Assembly (NCBI GenBank): GCA_963576475.1
Contig: OY754970.1
Span: 38,387,447 to 38,451,446 of the forward strand
DNA: 64,000 bases
Source: Molanna angustata
Taxonomy: Eukaryota; Arthropoda; Insecta; Trichoptera; Molannidae
Direction of reading: 5' to 3'
Shown: piece by piece, positions 44,066 through 54,799 of the stretch
How positions within the stretch are numbered: position 1 is the stretch's first letter
Layout of the letters: every line of letters begins with the position of its first letter
Made by a program: the position numbers and the translations under genes
Notes under the pieces: model-generated
Told to the model about the DNA's origin: nothing
Databases searched by the model: none
What the model saw: only the letters and a program-made list of their open reading frames with translations

Positions 44066-45063
44066 CAATTTTTAACATTTTCCACTTACAAAGAGCATCT
44101 AAATAATGGTTTTTGTAAATTGAGTTTCCTTTTTACCAATTTTATGTAATTTAATATAATCGATAATGGGATTTCGTCAAGAATTGACAGTCAGAAAATA
44201 GAAATAAATAGACAAGTATCTATTTATTGAGTATAATATATTATGTATATATAATAATAAAATATAATATAATATACTTAATACATATTATGTATTATTT
44301 CGTAATATTGATTGTGTTAACCGACACCTATTTAGAATATATGAAATTTATTTTATTTATTTATTTCTTTATCACACCATTTAAATAATCTTCATTAAAA
44401 ATAGATAACTGCTGCGCAACTTTGTATACCTGTTCTAGGGCTAGCAGTGTACATATTGTTATAATATTTTACAGGAGACATATAGGTTGTACCTATTTGC
44501 ATTTTTGAAAAGTATCTAAACAATATAAACTTATTTACTGTATACAGATTAAAAAATGGAATTGGAGTCATCATGATATGCATATACATATATACTGTGT
44601 ATGTAGATATTATTTCGTAATACTGATTGTGTCAACCTACAAACAAATATCTATTACATATATTATTTTTTATATTTAACTTAGTAATATTTTGATACAT
44701 AGTCAATTTTTAATTTAGATTTCGAGGAACTATTCGCTTTATGCGTTATTACGAAAATATTTAATTCAAAAACGTCGTTTCAACACCATAATATTTACGA
44801 GCGAAATATATATGTAATCTTTCATAACATGAAAACATATTATGATAATATAAATATCGCTCGATCTGGTAAAGAAAATTATTCGTCAAGGACCTCCTTT
44901 CTAAAGAGATAAAAAATATTGAAATCGGACAACGTGGTAAAAAATTATAGCTGAGTATGAAATACAAATAAAAAAAAATTCGTGCCGTTACATAATGATA
45001 CTGTTTTCAACACATTAGAAATGTTTTTAGACAGTTTTATCCACGTGAGAAATGAAAAAATGT
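44066..45063. other. AT-rich intergenic sequence
   Basis: Very AT-rich, with a local duplication of a tatttcgtaatattgattgt-like motif (44297 and 44609). No supported gene. Confidence 0.4.
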
Positions 45064-45751
45064 TTAAGGGGGGGACTGCAGCCAACGTACCTATTTTTCA
45101 ATTTGATATACCATCATTATTTCTTATCAAATCGTTTTGAAAAAAATAATTTAGATAGTTTGGATATTAATAAACAAATATATACCTTAACTTTTAGATA
45201 ATATTCTGTATAAATTCTTGTAGAAAAATAATGGCATACCCCGATTTTCAACGTTTATCATATATTTTTAATAAACTATGATGCCTAGAGTAATATATTT
45301 TTTTTTAAATTAAAGAAGACAAAAATATCTAGAAAAATATGATGTGACGTTGCATTAATGCTTCAGGTTTAGTAAATAAACCTAAAAAACATTTATTTTC
45401 CATTCAGCGCTATTGCGTAATAAAAGTTTTTTTGGTTTATTTACTTAACCTGATACGTTAATGCAACGTCATATCATATTTCTCCAGGTATTTTGTTCTT
45501 TAATTTATAAAAAAAAATATTGGTCTATACCTTATATTTTTTTAGAAATCAGGGATAAATTTCTAAAATCGGGGTATGCTTATTATTTTTCTACAAGAAT
45601 ATATACAAAACATAATCAGAAAGTTAAGGTATATTTCTCTTTATTAATATCCAAACTAACTAGGTTATTTTTTTCAAAATGATTCGTTTAGTAATAATGA
45701 TGGTATATCAAATTGAAAAAATAGGTACGTTGGCAGCAGTCACCCTCTTAA
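45064..45751. mobile_element. TTAA-flanked foldback element, full length
   Basis: 688 bp with TTAA on both sides. Outer ends are GGGGGGGACTGCAGCCAACG and inverse GGCAGCAGTCACCCTC. Arms run nearly to the centre (caatttgatataccatcatt, gtttggatattaataaacaa, gcataccccgatttt and inverses). The centre, at about 45370-45450, pairs aacgttgcattaatgc-like with its inverse. No transposase ORF. Reference copy for the family at 40835-41180 and for the split copy at 54551-62260. Confidence 0.8.
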
Positions 45752-46394
45752 GGTTAAAACTTATTACACACTGAGAAAAAAAAAACATTAAAAGCGAGAA
45801 TTCGGTTAGAAGAAATCGTTTTTCATTACATACATAGCTGAATTCTGGTATTTAAGTATTTTTTCTTGACTTGGATTTCATAACGTTAAGGGTCCATGTA
45901 ATGCTGGAATAGAGTAGGTATCCTTAAATAATCTTTCTGAGGGACAACGGGTTTGGAATTCTCCCCCTTTGGGGATAATGCTTTTTCAGGTGGGTGCATA
46001 CATACAACCAAAGTGGCGAAGTCCGAAGTGGTGGGAGGTCTGTTTTGTCTCATTTTTTTTGCTGTTCGGTTCGAGGGAATTGAAGAGGATGGAGTGACAT
46101 TTTGCGGATATTAGCGGAAATTGAACACTCTACAAACCTCGAAAGTTGATATTGTTCTCGACTCGTATTTTAGGACATCAAATCAATGTCAACATTTCAA
46201 AGATCTTCGTCTCCATTCCAACTGACACAAAGACCATTAGCTGAGATTATTTAACAACTTGAGTTTCGTCATTATGATTAGTTCATTGCATCCCAATAAT
46301 ATTATTTCACATAATAGTAACAGTTATAAATTTCACATAAAAATGGCAAATATTATTTCTAATTTTTTGACTGGTAATTCTTGATGGAATTCCT
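45752..46394. other. Intergenic; GC-richer unique block 45890-46260
   Basis: The block contains gaattctccccctttgggga and ccaaagtggcgaagtccgaa. Single copy, no ORF with support. Candidate conserved non-coding element. Confidence 0.3.
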
Positions 46395-46475
46395 TTATTA
46401 CTTTTATGAAATTCTTCTTCTGGGTCACAATCCTAGGATTGGTCTGCATCAAACACTCGATCTTTCCACGAAACA
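46395..46475 (-). mobile_element. LINE 3' end relic (short)
   Basis: The minus strand reads GKIECLMQTNPRIVTQKKNF, matching a common insect LINE end in which a VQTNPRIVT-like codon run precedes a GAA-rich tail (here gaagaagaattt). Very short, hence modest confidence. Confidence 0.4.
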
Positions 46476-46480
46476 AAAAA

Positions 46481-46698
46481 AAATTACTTAGAAATAAGTA
46501 ATAAAACACAAATTTTTAACTTTTTTCCACTAATTTAAAAATATTGACCACCGACGCATTTCGCTCAAAGAGCATTTACCGAATGGATTCATTCAGTTAG
46601 ATGATGCTTTTTGAGCGAAACGCGTCAGTGGTCAATATTTTTAAATTAGTGGAAAAAAGTTAAAATTTTGTGTTTTTTACTTATTTTTAAGTAATTTT
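46481..46698. mobile_element. Foldback element with Penelope-like end motif
   Basis: Arms 46481-46574 and about 46606-46698 are inverted copies (aattacttagaaataagtaa-like, acttttttccactaatttaa, tattgaccac). The inner part has gcgaaacgcgtcagtggtca, a motif type seen in Penelope-like termini. The centre of about 30 bp is unpaired. Confidence 0.65.
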
Positions 46699-47517
46699 AT
46701 ATAAATGACAAATATAATACTATATGTAACATATATTATGTAAGTGTATACGTGTTTATGGTATGTATGTATGTGTCATGTTGTATGTATATATGCGAGA
46801 TAGATTATGGATGAATGTAATTGGGGTATGTATTAATTATCGAATTGTTGCAATATGTATGTTTTAAAATCTGCTTGCGATATATGTATCGAAACGTTTA
46901 AAGTATGTATTGTAATTGGAGCAACTCCGTCAAATGTAATTGTTTTGTAAGTAGTTTGTGTAACATCAGTCGACATAGAACAAAAATTGAGATCTGAAAT
47001 TGCGTAATAGGCAGTAAATGATTAATTTAGAAAGTAAGTAAGGCGAGCCTACACGGTAATGATTATGTGAGTAACGCGTTTTATTAAATTTTGCTTGATC
47101 TCTGATGTTGATACATTTTATTGTTAAATAGACTTTTGTTAAGATAGCACAAAAATTAAAAAATGATTGACTGATTTTTATAATAGGTATACAACGCTTT
47201 ATTTCATATCTGTGAATTAGTCTGTATATAGCCAAATATTCGCCTAGTTTTATCTACTTCCCGTGTCACACATAATTTAGACAGAGTACATTTTTTTACA
47301 TTCTTTTAATAAACTATCAGATTTTGTTTATTCCCGATGACAATGTTCAGCTTGATTCATTTCATATTTTGATTAATTTGAACAATTTTAAATACAAAAT
47401 AAACATTAATGCTATACTTAGCCTATTGAATCAGGAGTTTTTTTTATGAATTTCATTTTATGTGAAGAAATCTTTGAAAATTAAGTAAGCGTAAAACATT
47501 GTATAAACATGACAAAC
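46699..47517. other. Intergenic or intronic sequence
   Basis: Contains a small (ATGT)n-like stretch near 46758. If the exon at 47518 is real, this is the start of its downstream intron. No other exon was identified. Confidence 0.4.
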
Positions 47518-47645
47518 CTGGCGATCTCCTTGTGGGCAGCTCGCAGTCGTGCGTTGGCGCGCTCTGCATCGTGCTCGGCGCGAGCAGCACGCGCTTGCGC
47601 ATCCGGCCGGGCTCGGTCCGCATCGCGGGGCACGCCGCTTGAACG
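47518..47645 (-). CDS. Internal coding exon, Ala/Arg/Glu-rich helical segment
   Basis: A 128-nt GC-rich island in AT-rich DNA is bounded on the minus strand by a strong acceptor (ttatttatttttcag) and a donor (GCCAG/GTTTGT). The only helix-like frame enters in phase 0 and leaves with two bases over. It reads RSSGVPRDADRARPDAQARA, then ARAEHDAERANARLRAAHKE and IAR. Spacing of Ala/Leu/Ile suggests an amphipathic helix or coiled coil. I cannot name the protein. The other frames are Cys/Pro/Arg-rich and unlikely. The gene's other exons are not recognised, so the window may sit inside a long gene on the minus strand. The 5' extension of the open frame to 47852 is intron. Confidence 0.6.
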
Positions 47646-48225
47646 CTGAAAAATAAATAAAAAAAATATTAAATACTCTTTTTTTCGAATTGGAATTTCA
47701 ATATTGGCGTGCCTAGATAAAAATGTCCTTGAAACATTTGCATTATATTCAAAAATTATTAATTCGCAAACATCCATCCTGTCTTCATAATTGTTAATAA
47801 ATAATAATAAATTTGGATAATTTATATAGCGCCGTTTTTGTGAATATCTCACCTCAAGGGCGCTGAAATGTGTATGTACTTAATATATTTAGAATACTAT
47901 AATTGGCAATATAAAAATTATCACTGTATATCTGTATAAATCTTTATTGTATTGCTGTTGTATTCTATAATCTATAAAATAAAATAAAATAAACATTACC
48001 TTAATAAATGTCTAGGTAGGATTTTATTTTTATTGTGTATATTTTTAGGTACGTGCATTAAAAAAACCATAAAATTATCAGGAAAAAACTAGTTAATTTA
48101 AAAACAAAATATTAAATAAGTTTGTACTTCTTCTTTATGGAAAAAACAAACATTAATGTGTTCATATTATTCCATAAATTATTGAGTACAAAAAATTGGA
48201 AGCTGTCCGATATTCGATAAATTAC
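47646..48225. other. Intergenic or intronic AT-rich sequence
   Basis: Upstream of the exon on the minus strand. Polypyrimidine tract at the exon edge, otherwise AT-rich without features. Confidence 0.4.
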
Positions 48226-48416
48226 CTGGGGGGCAAGTCTGGTCCAACAGGCGAAATCAAAACCCTCGTGAATACCCATATAATTGATGTAATTATAATA
48301 ATATGGAGTTCTATAACATCTAAAGATATTATAGAACTCCATATAATAATTATATCCATGATATGGGTAATCGTGACGGTTTTGATTTCGCCGGTTGGAC
48401 CAGACTTGCCCCCCAG
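48226..48416. mobile_element. Foldback MITE, family M1 (best copy)
   Basis: 191 bp, starting CTGGGGGGCAAGTCTGGTCC and ending with its inverse. Inner arms are gaaatcaaaaccctcgtgaa, then aatatggagttctataacat and inverse. Nearly the whole element pairs with itself. Related to 17041-17249 and 15875-15955. No clear target duplication was seen. Confidence 0.8.
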
Positions 48417-49319
48417 CTGTTCAAAAAATATTAAAAAATATTAATTAAAATAAATTATGTATCTACATCAATGATCTACATACATACAGTTTTACAAAAA
48501 TGGAAAAGAAAAACTTCAACAAAAACAAATAAATTATTGGCGATGTATAAAACTATAAACATTCAATGTAAAAAGAAGATATTAGGACACAAATAATGAA
48601 AAATGACCGCATTGTAAGAATGGAAAATTGAAAGATGTGAAGTAAATTTCTTAATATCCACCGATTCATTTTTAAAATAGCGAATGTACATTGTACATTC
48701 GTGTTGGTAATTTAATACATATATTATTGCTTGATCTTTTAAGAACATACAAATAAGCTTTTAGCATCCATAATTTAGATGGCGCTATAATAATTAAAAT
48801 TATTGCGATAATTTATAATAATTAACCAAACTACATGCACATTTGTACATTTCTTGAAAACGTGTCAAGAAGGAAATCATTTTGATTAAAAGCCTCCCAC
48901 CCCGACTAAGATGACATCTGCGTGCTGTGGTTTAATGATCTGTTCTTATCTCTTTCGGCACTTTGGTGTCCCTGGTGGGCAAGTGGTGTATACAAATAGT
49001 GTAAGATAGTGCAAATACTTAGGGGACTCCACCCTAGTCTTATCTGACAGACCTCAACATCGTCAAGGAGTAGAAAGAACCTCTACATGGTTCCACGATC
49101 CAATCGAACGGAGGTCCGTCTTCCTCCCTTTCTCCTCGTGTTTCGTCGCATTTCTCGTCACAGGGATAAATGTTTACTGGCAGGTTGGTGCCTTAATTCA
49201 ACCCTCAGTGTCAAATATCTTTTGCACCTACTCTCAGGGCCGGGTCTATAGTTTATGGCGCCTGTGGCACAAAATTTAAAAATTTACCCCTTAATATATT
49301 ATTCTAAAATCAGTCATCA
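48417..49319. other. Unique sequence; GC-richer block 48885-49260
   Basis: The block has gccgggtctatagtttatgg, ggtccgtcttcctcccttt and similar balanced sequence, single copy here. No convincing ORF. Candidate conserved non-coding element. Confidence 0.3.
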
Positions 49320-49635
49320 ATAATTTTATTTATTTATCAAGGAAACAAACAGTTTTATTAAAAAAATTGTAATGGTACAAAATAATAATCAAATAAACCA
49401 GCAAAGATTCCATAAATTGTTTACAATAAGATACTTTATGAAGAAAAATAACATTAGTTATAGCAAGAGGAAGAATAAACAAGATTGAAATAAAACATAA
49501 AATAATAAAAAACAAAAATAGTAAATAAATAACCAGATAACCAGTCAAGAAATGAAAAAAAGAAAACAGTTAATACATACCCACACATAAGTTAAAAAGT
49601 ATTCTTTTCACACAACATTAAAAAGTTTTATGTTT
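49320..49635 (-). repeat. Dispersed repeat family R3, copy 3 (longest)
   Basis: Inverse of 6165-6475 over about 300 bp, from tatcaaggaaacaaacagtt to cttttcacacaacattaaaa. A T-rich 3' end lies on the left. Confidence 0.7.
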
Positions 49636-49810
49636 TTTTACAATATAAATTATATGTTTTTGTGTGATTTTGTATTCAATGCGTCCCATCTTGACTATTT
49701 AAGCCGTGAATTTATAAATAAATAAATAAATTATTTATCACGTTTTCAATTTGACTTTTCAAAATTAGTATCATCTATTTAATTATTTAAGTTAATATTT
49801 TGTTATTCAG

Positions 49811-49938
49811 ATGGGCGGTGGCAGAGCGGGTAGCTCGTTGGGTTACTAATTCAGTGGTCGCGAGTTCGATTCTTACCGATTTCGTACACTTGTTCACATG
49901 TTCTTGTTACAAGGACAACATATTCATTCTTTAAAAAA
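49811..49938 (+). mobile_element. tRNA-derived SINE, family A
   Basis: Box A is atgggcggtggcagagcggg and box B is cgcgagttcgattcttacc. The body is shortened relative to 31360-31533, going straight to cgatttcgtacacttgttc and a ttacaaggacaacatattc tail with A-run. Confidence 0.7.
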
Positions 49939-50094
49939 ATAAGAGATCTTCGTAACATTCATATAATTTTATTGCTTAATAATATTATTGTTATGATCCT
50001 CATTCACTATAATATTCTCTTCGATCTACTGATCGTACAAACATAACTTTTCATTGTACCTAATATAAGTTTTATAATCGAATATTTTTATTAT

Positions 50095-50415
50095 TGCATA
50101 ATATGCGCAAACATTGGATTTTTTTCCCTGTCGGGAGTCAAAGTTGTTTTTTAACAGATTTTTAATTATCTCAATAGAGACGAAGTTGGAATATTTACTG
50201 TAGGAGAACTGGGAAATCAAGGCACCTGCAGGGCTTACGACCTGTCATCGGCTGGTTAACGTGATCACTTTATGCGCTTGTGCAACGTTCACCAATTATG
50301 CCTTTTTAATGAGATCCCTATCAATTCAATTTTGAAAGTTCTATATATTGTTATACTGAAATTCTTTTCGCTTGAAAATAAGGATTTTTACTACAGCCAT
50401 CTATGTGTGAAATTA
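50095..50415 (-). repeat. Dispersed repeat family R1, inverted copy
   Basis: Inverse of 1-262, from tctcaatagagacgaagttg through cacctgcagggcttacgacc to cttgaaaataaggattttta. The left flank (ccctgtcgggagtcaaag, ggattttttt) is also present, inverted, at 51580-51625. The two copies thus share an extended end and face each other about 1 kb apart. Confidence 0.75.
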
Positions 50416-51339
50416 TGAACAACATTCTCTATTGAGATAATTAAAAATCTGTTAAAAAATAAGTTTTATACTTTTCTTAAAAATAAAAACAAAAAAAATA
50501 CAAAAACAATTTAAAATATTCCTTCCACGTAAGTCAATCTCCATCTTCTTTTCTTAGCTGTTGTCAATCAGACTGCAATTATTGTATTTTTTCTCAAGTT
50601 GGTATTTTTTGCTATTTTACCGAATTCAAACGAGATTTCGCGTTACACGGGTTGCATTGGTAGAGATTTTTTGGCGTCTGGCGCATCAGCACCATTAGGA
50701 CCCACAGTGGATCCGATCCTGTCTCCTTATCACCCGCCGCCCGAATTCTTGGTCCTCTCAACCGTCCATGACTTATCCCGGTGTTGGTTTAAGCTTCACG
50801 TTTCTGCCAGAACTTGGGGTGGAGGGGGTGGCTTAACCTAGCGAATGGTGTTGGTAAATATTTGTACCGGAGTGACATCGTGTCACTGGAGCTGTTATAC
50901 TCCAGATAAGTACTGACATATCTAAATATCCGACAGTCGACGATAATGTCACTACCTACTGTAAATATGTTATACGTATTAGTGTATATTTGTTCAAACG
51001 TTGGGTGTGCCCTTGAAAGGTATTTGAAAAATACAAACATACTTTCATACCATCACGGGATACATCACAATAAAGGGTAACCAGCTACACGTGTTTGGGT
51101 GTGCACAATACATGGGTGTATACATTATTTTAAACCGGTGCCTCAGAGCAGAAAAATAAAATGAAATAAAAAAGCAATATTAATTTATTATTTCAAATGA
51201 TACATACATTTTATTATGAATTTACTCTCGGGTATGTTAACAGGTAATACATTGTATCAAATATTAATTTAAAACGCGCCCAATTAGTCACATTTTGGAG
51301 ATATATGATATTAATCATCTCATAAATTTAGTATGAAAA
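50416..51339. other. Unique sequence; GC-richer block 50560-51060
   Basis: Open frames on both strands over this block (80 and 83 codons) have no recognisable features. Candidate conserved non-coding element; contains ggtgttggtttaagcttcac. Confidence 0.3.
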
Positions 51340-51415
51340 TACAATAACACCGGGAGTCAAACCCGAGTCCTTTGGTTCAGGAATCAGATATCTATCTAAT
51401 TGAGCCACGAATGCT
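51340..51415 (-). mobile_element. tRNA-like SINE head, degraded
   Basis: The minus strand has gtggctcaattagatagat (box A) and gggtttgactcccggtgtt (box B, mutated), resembling the family C head. The D and acceptor stems do not form, so not a tRNA gene. Confidence 0.4.
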
Positions 51416-51449
51416 GATAATTATATTGAGGAATATTAAAAACAACACA

Positions 51450-51640
51450 AACAACGTAAACCAGCCGATGACAGGTCGTAAGCCCTGTAGGTGCCTTGAT
51501 TTCCCGGTTCTCCTACAATAAATATTCCAACTTCGTCTCTATTGAGATAATTAAAAATCTGTCAAAAAATATCTTTGACTCCCGACAGGGAAAAAAATCC
51601 AATGTTTGCGCATATGCAATAATAAAAATATTCGAATGGT
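51450..51640 (+). repeat. Dispersed repeat family R1, copy with extended end
   Basis: Begins abruptly at cgtaaaccagccgatgacag, includes ctctattgagataattaaaa, and runs on through tgactcccgacagggaaaaa. Truncated on its left relative to 1-262. Confidence 0.7.
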
Positions 51641-51800
51641 AGATATATATTAAAATAAATTGTATTTATAAAAAAGTGTTAAAAATGAATGGTATATATT
51701 AAAAGGTGTAAAAAATAAATGGTATGTATTAAAAATGAATGGTATAATAATATATTGAAAGGTGTGAAAAATGAATGGTGTGTTTTAAAAGGTGTTTAAT
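51641..51800 (+). repeat. Degenerate tandem repeat of about 35 bp
   Basis: Repeated variants of aaaaatgaatggtatatatt and aaaggtgtgaaaaatgaatg. Four or five units, non-coding. Confidence 0.55.
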
Positions 51801-52654
51801 TTAAAAGTGAATATGAATATTATTGTTATACAACAACAGAGTTGTTCGATAGCTAATCGCAGGGAATAAATATTTGGCAGGACGATATTATTTTCTCAAC
51901 GAAACGTTAAAAGGGCAACATAATTTACATACTTCACCTGGATGGTGTTTAATCCTGATCTTTGCACAGCCTCTTATTCATGGAAATTATCCCCCCGGGT
52001 ATTAAATTAATTAATCACGAGAATTCTCCTCCGAGGAAGGGAGAGATGTGAATGTACTTGGGTACATCTTGGATGCAGAACTTTTCTCAAACCAATTTGT
52101 TGCACCCTGCCCCTGAAAGATGCAGTTTTTCCGCAAATATTTATACATGTTGAGGGAACCGGGGAGATAAGGACACCCCAAAAGAAACAGAAAACGGGTG
52201 TAGTAGTTAGGTCGATATTTGAGCGTTGGAAAAATGTTTGCAAAGAGGATTTAGTTGATAAGGAGTGGGAATAAAAAAGAGATTTAACACCTTACACAAC
52301 ACATCCATTTTGGGTAGATCAGCATGTGGATGTGTTGGTACGATTTAAGGTTGGGCCTAAATCAATATTTGGGAAATGCCATTTTGTGTTAAAATATTAA
52401 TAATGAAGGAATTTGACAAAATTCTAAGAGATTAATCAATGTATCTGTAGATACCTATACAAATATTTTACGATTTTACAGTTTTTTATTCTATTATATG
52501 AATAACTTTGGAAATAGTTTTTTTTTCCGAAAACAATGTTTTAGAATCTGAAGAAGTCTTGTTTTGTTTGTACAACAATAGAGCAAAAGGATTACAAATA
52601 AACAAAGGCATGTTTATAAAGTAAATATTAAATTTATTTATAAAAATATAACAC
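51801..52654. other. Unique sequence; GC-richer block 51840-52340
   Basis: Contains attaaattaattaatcacga, a cluster of homeodomain-type TAAT cores, next to balanced sequence (ctgcccctgaaagatgcag). No ORF with support. One of the better candidates for a conserved non-coding or enhancer element. Confidence 0.35.
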
Positions 52655-52740
52655 CGTTTTAATCCACAATGAGTGCAATTTAATGAGTCTAAGTGCTTTT
52701 GTTAGATATAACAAGCATCTTCAGAGGCACAATTTATACT
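52655..52740. repeat. Penelope-terminus-like fragment
   Basis: Reads cgttttaatccacaatgagt, then gagtctaagtgcttttg and catcttcagaggcacaattt, the motif set of 7541-7674 and 32175-32470. Confidence 0.45.
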
Positions 52741-54113
52741 AAATATGTAACTACAAAATTGAATAAACAATATTAATGTTTTGGAACAAGGAGTGTGTAA
52801 ATGTGAAGGGGAGGGGAGTTTGGAAACAAGAATTCTTGTGTTAACGAAAAAACATTGAAATTATCAAGTTCATGAAAATATCATCAATGTTATGAGATAT
52901 TTTTGTTTGTAGTGGCTAGAGTAGGTACATGCCTCACTGACTTGGTGAAGGTGAAGGTGAAAAACTCTGGGTGAAGGTGAGAATTATAAGGCATAAAGAT
53001 TTCCATACGGATCTTTTTACTTAAGCGATTGTGGATGCGTTCATATTGTATATTCCTTGAACGTATTGCGATGAAAATCTAGCATGATTAACTTTCAAAG
53101 AAATTTATATTATTTTTTACATGACGATCGACCCATAAAGGCTTTCCCATATTTGGAAACAAAATTATTAAAATGAAAAATAAAGATTGATTTTTAACCA
53201 CTACATTAACATCCCGATTTTTAATACAGGTATATTTGGAAGAATACCCAAACTACTACCCAAACATTTTATTAAAATGCAATGTAAAAATCAATGAGTA
53301 AGTTTATCAAAATAATGTGCACAAAAAGCTCACTAATAAAAAGCTAAATCTTGGAATAGGCGCTTCCTTTGATGTTTATTTAAGGGTCGATACAACTACA
53401 TGAATCTAGTTTGGGTCTCAGAAGCTGCAGAGACTTTGGTCCCCAATCTTCAACCCCAGCGGAACTTATCTAAATCGGCAAACAAAATGCGCCCAAATCC
53501 TCACCAGCTTACTGCTGATTGACAAATCCACCCCACGCCTCCACTCCTGGCTCCAAAGCATTGAGCCTTTATTTCAGAATCATAAGCGGAAAATTAGAAA
53601 ATAAAATACACGGAAAGTTATTGCCAACCGTACAGGTGTCACCAAATAGGTTATTTTCACATGTTTTCAATTTAATAATAATACAGAAGCGAATTCCCCA
53701 CCGGGACGACCAAAAAATGAACATAAGATAATTGGGTAAAAATTGAATATGTCAAAAAATAACACTTTACAAAGATTAAAAAATAAAACAATTATACTAT
53801 GTAACTACAAACATTTTATCTATCTAATTAATCGGTCTTCGTGGCTCAATTAGAGTTCGGACGTATTGTCGTAGTCAAAATGAAACATTATGTGATGAAA
53901 ACATGTAAAAATCACACTAGAACTTTGAAGAACCGACCAGATATATTATGCTGCATATTTATTCTATAACTAATACATTTATATGGAATTTTCGATAGTT
54001 ATTTTTATTTTGAGTACCTAAACGAGAGAGTTGTCAAGTCATATTCGCTTGTAGGTATGCAGAGGTATTCTGCTGTTGTATTCGCTTTTTCACACAGCTA
54101 TAACTTAACATTG
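52741..54113. other. Intergenic sequence
   Basis: Small internal tandem (tgaaggtgaaggtgaaaaac) near 52948. A SINE C-like head fragment, cttcgtggctcaattagagt, is at 53838. A GC-richer block lies at 53380-53600. No supported gene. Confidence 0.35.
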
Positions 54114-54330
54114 TCGGCCTATGTGGCTCAGTTGGTTTGGAATCTAACTGTTGATCCAAAGGTCCCGGGTTCGATTTCCGGTGGAGATACAGTTTTTAAC
54201 TGTGTTTTCAGTCTGGAACTGCGAGAAGATAAATATCATAAGGCTCAAGAATGTGACAACTCGTTATTGGGTGCATGTTAAATTAATATTTAACATAGAA
54301 CCTGTTTGATGCTCGAGAAGTAATAAATAA
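54114..54330 (+). mobile_element. tRNA-derived SINE, family C (reference copy)
   Basis: Box A is tatgtggctcagttggtttg and box B is cgggttcgatttccggtgg. The body is gagatacagtttttaactgt, then ttttcagtctggaactgcg, ending gctcgagaagtaataaataa. No complete cloverleaf. Relatives at 35745-35865 and 25238-25345. Confidence 0.75.
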
Positions 54331-54746
54331 AAAAAATATATACGTTTTGTCCATCTGTATAAAATATGTACAGATAAGCAAAACGGTTTAATAGATAGGA
54401 TAGTAGCTGCAAAAACAGAACCATCGATAATTACTCAATCAAAAATTAAAAAAATAAACAATTTCAATATGAAGAAAACAAATCAATTTTCACACTATTG
54501 TTCATTTTCAAAAGTTTAATAATTCTTTCCTCTTTTAATATTTTTGGTAATTAAGAGGGTAACTGCTGCCAACGTACCTATTTTTACTCTCCACACTATG
54601 GAATATTACTCTCCACACTATGGAATAGGGGAGAGTCATGATTTCGCAAAATTTAAGCGTATTTTTTTTACATCAATTTCTCAATGGGTATCATGTAGAG
54701 AATGCACACTATGAGTTTCGTCGTGATGTGTTTGTGTGTATGGCGT

Positions 54747-54785
54747 ATACGCTGTACGCCGTACGCCGTACGCCGTACGCCGTAG
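54747..54785 (+). repeat. Heptamer repeat (GTACGCC)n
   Basis: Four to five copies of gtacgcc follow tatggcgtatacgct, close to the head of the insert. Confidence 0.8.
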
Positions 54786-54799
54786 CATTTATCTTTTTT

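Noticed and set aside
43643..44068. 141-codon minus-strand ORF
   Set aside because: Antisense shadow of the second LINE copy; homologous to the antisense frame of the first.
42901..47645. Joining the 47.5-kb exon to the 42.9-kb exon
   Set aside because: Phases do not match: the join puts the second exon in a frame that soon stops.
54057..54281. 74-codon ORF as a small gene
   Set aside because: It is a tRNA-derived SINE with box A and box B, found again at 35745-35865.
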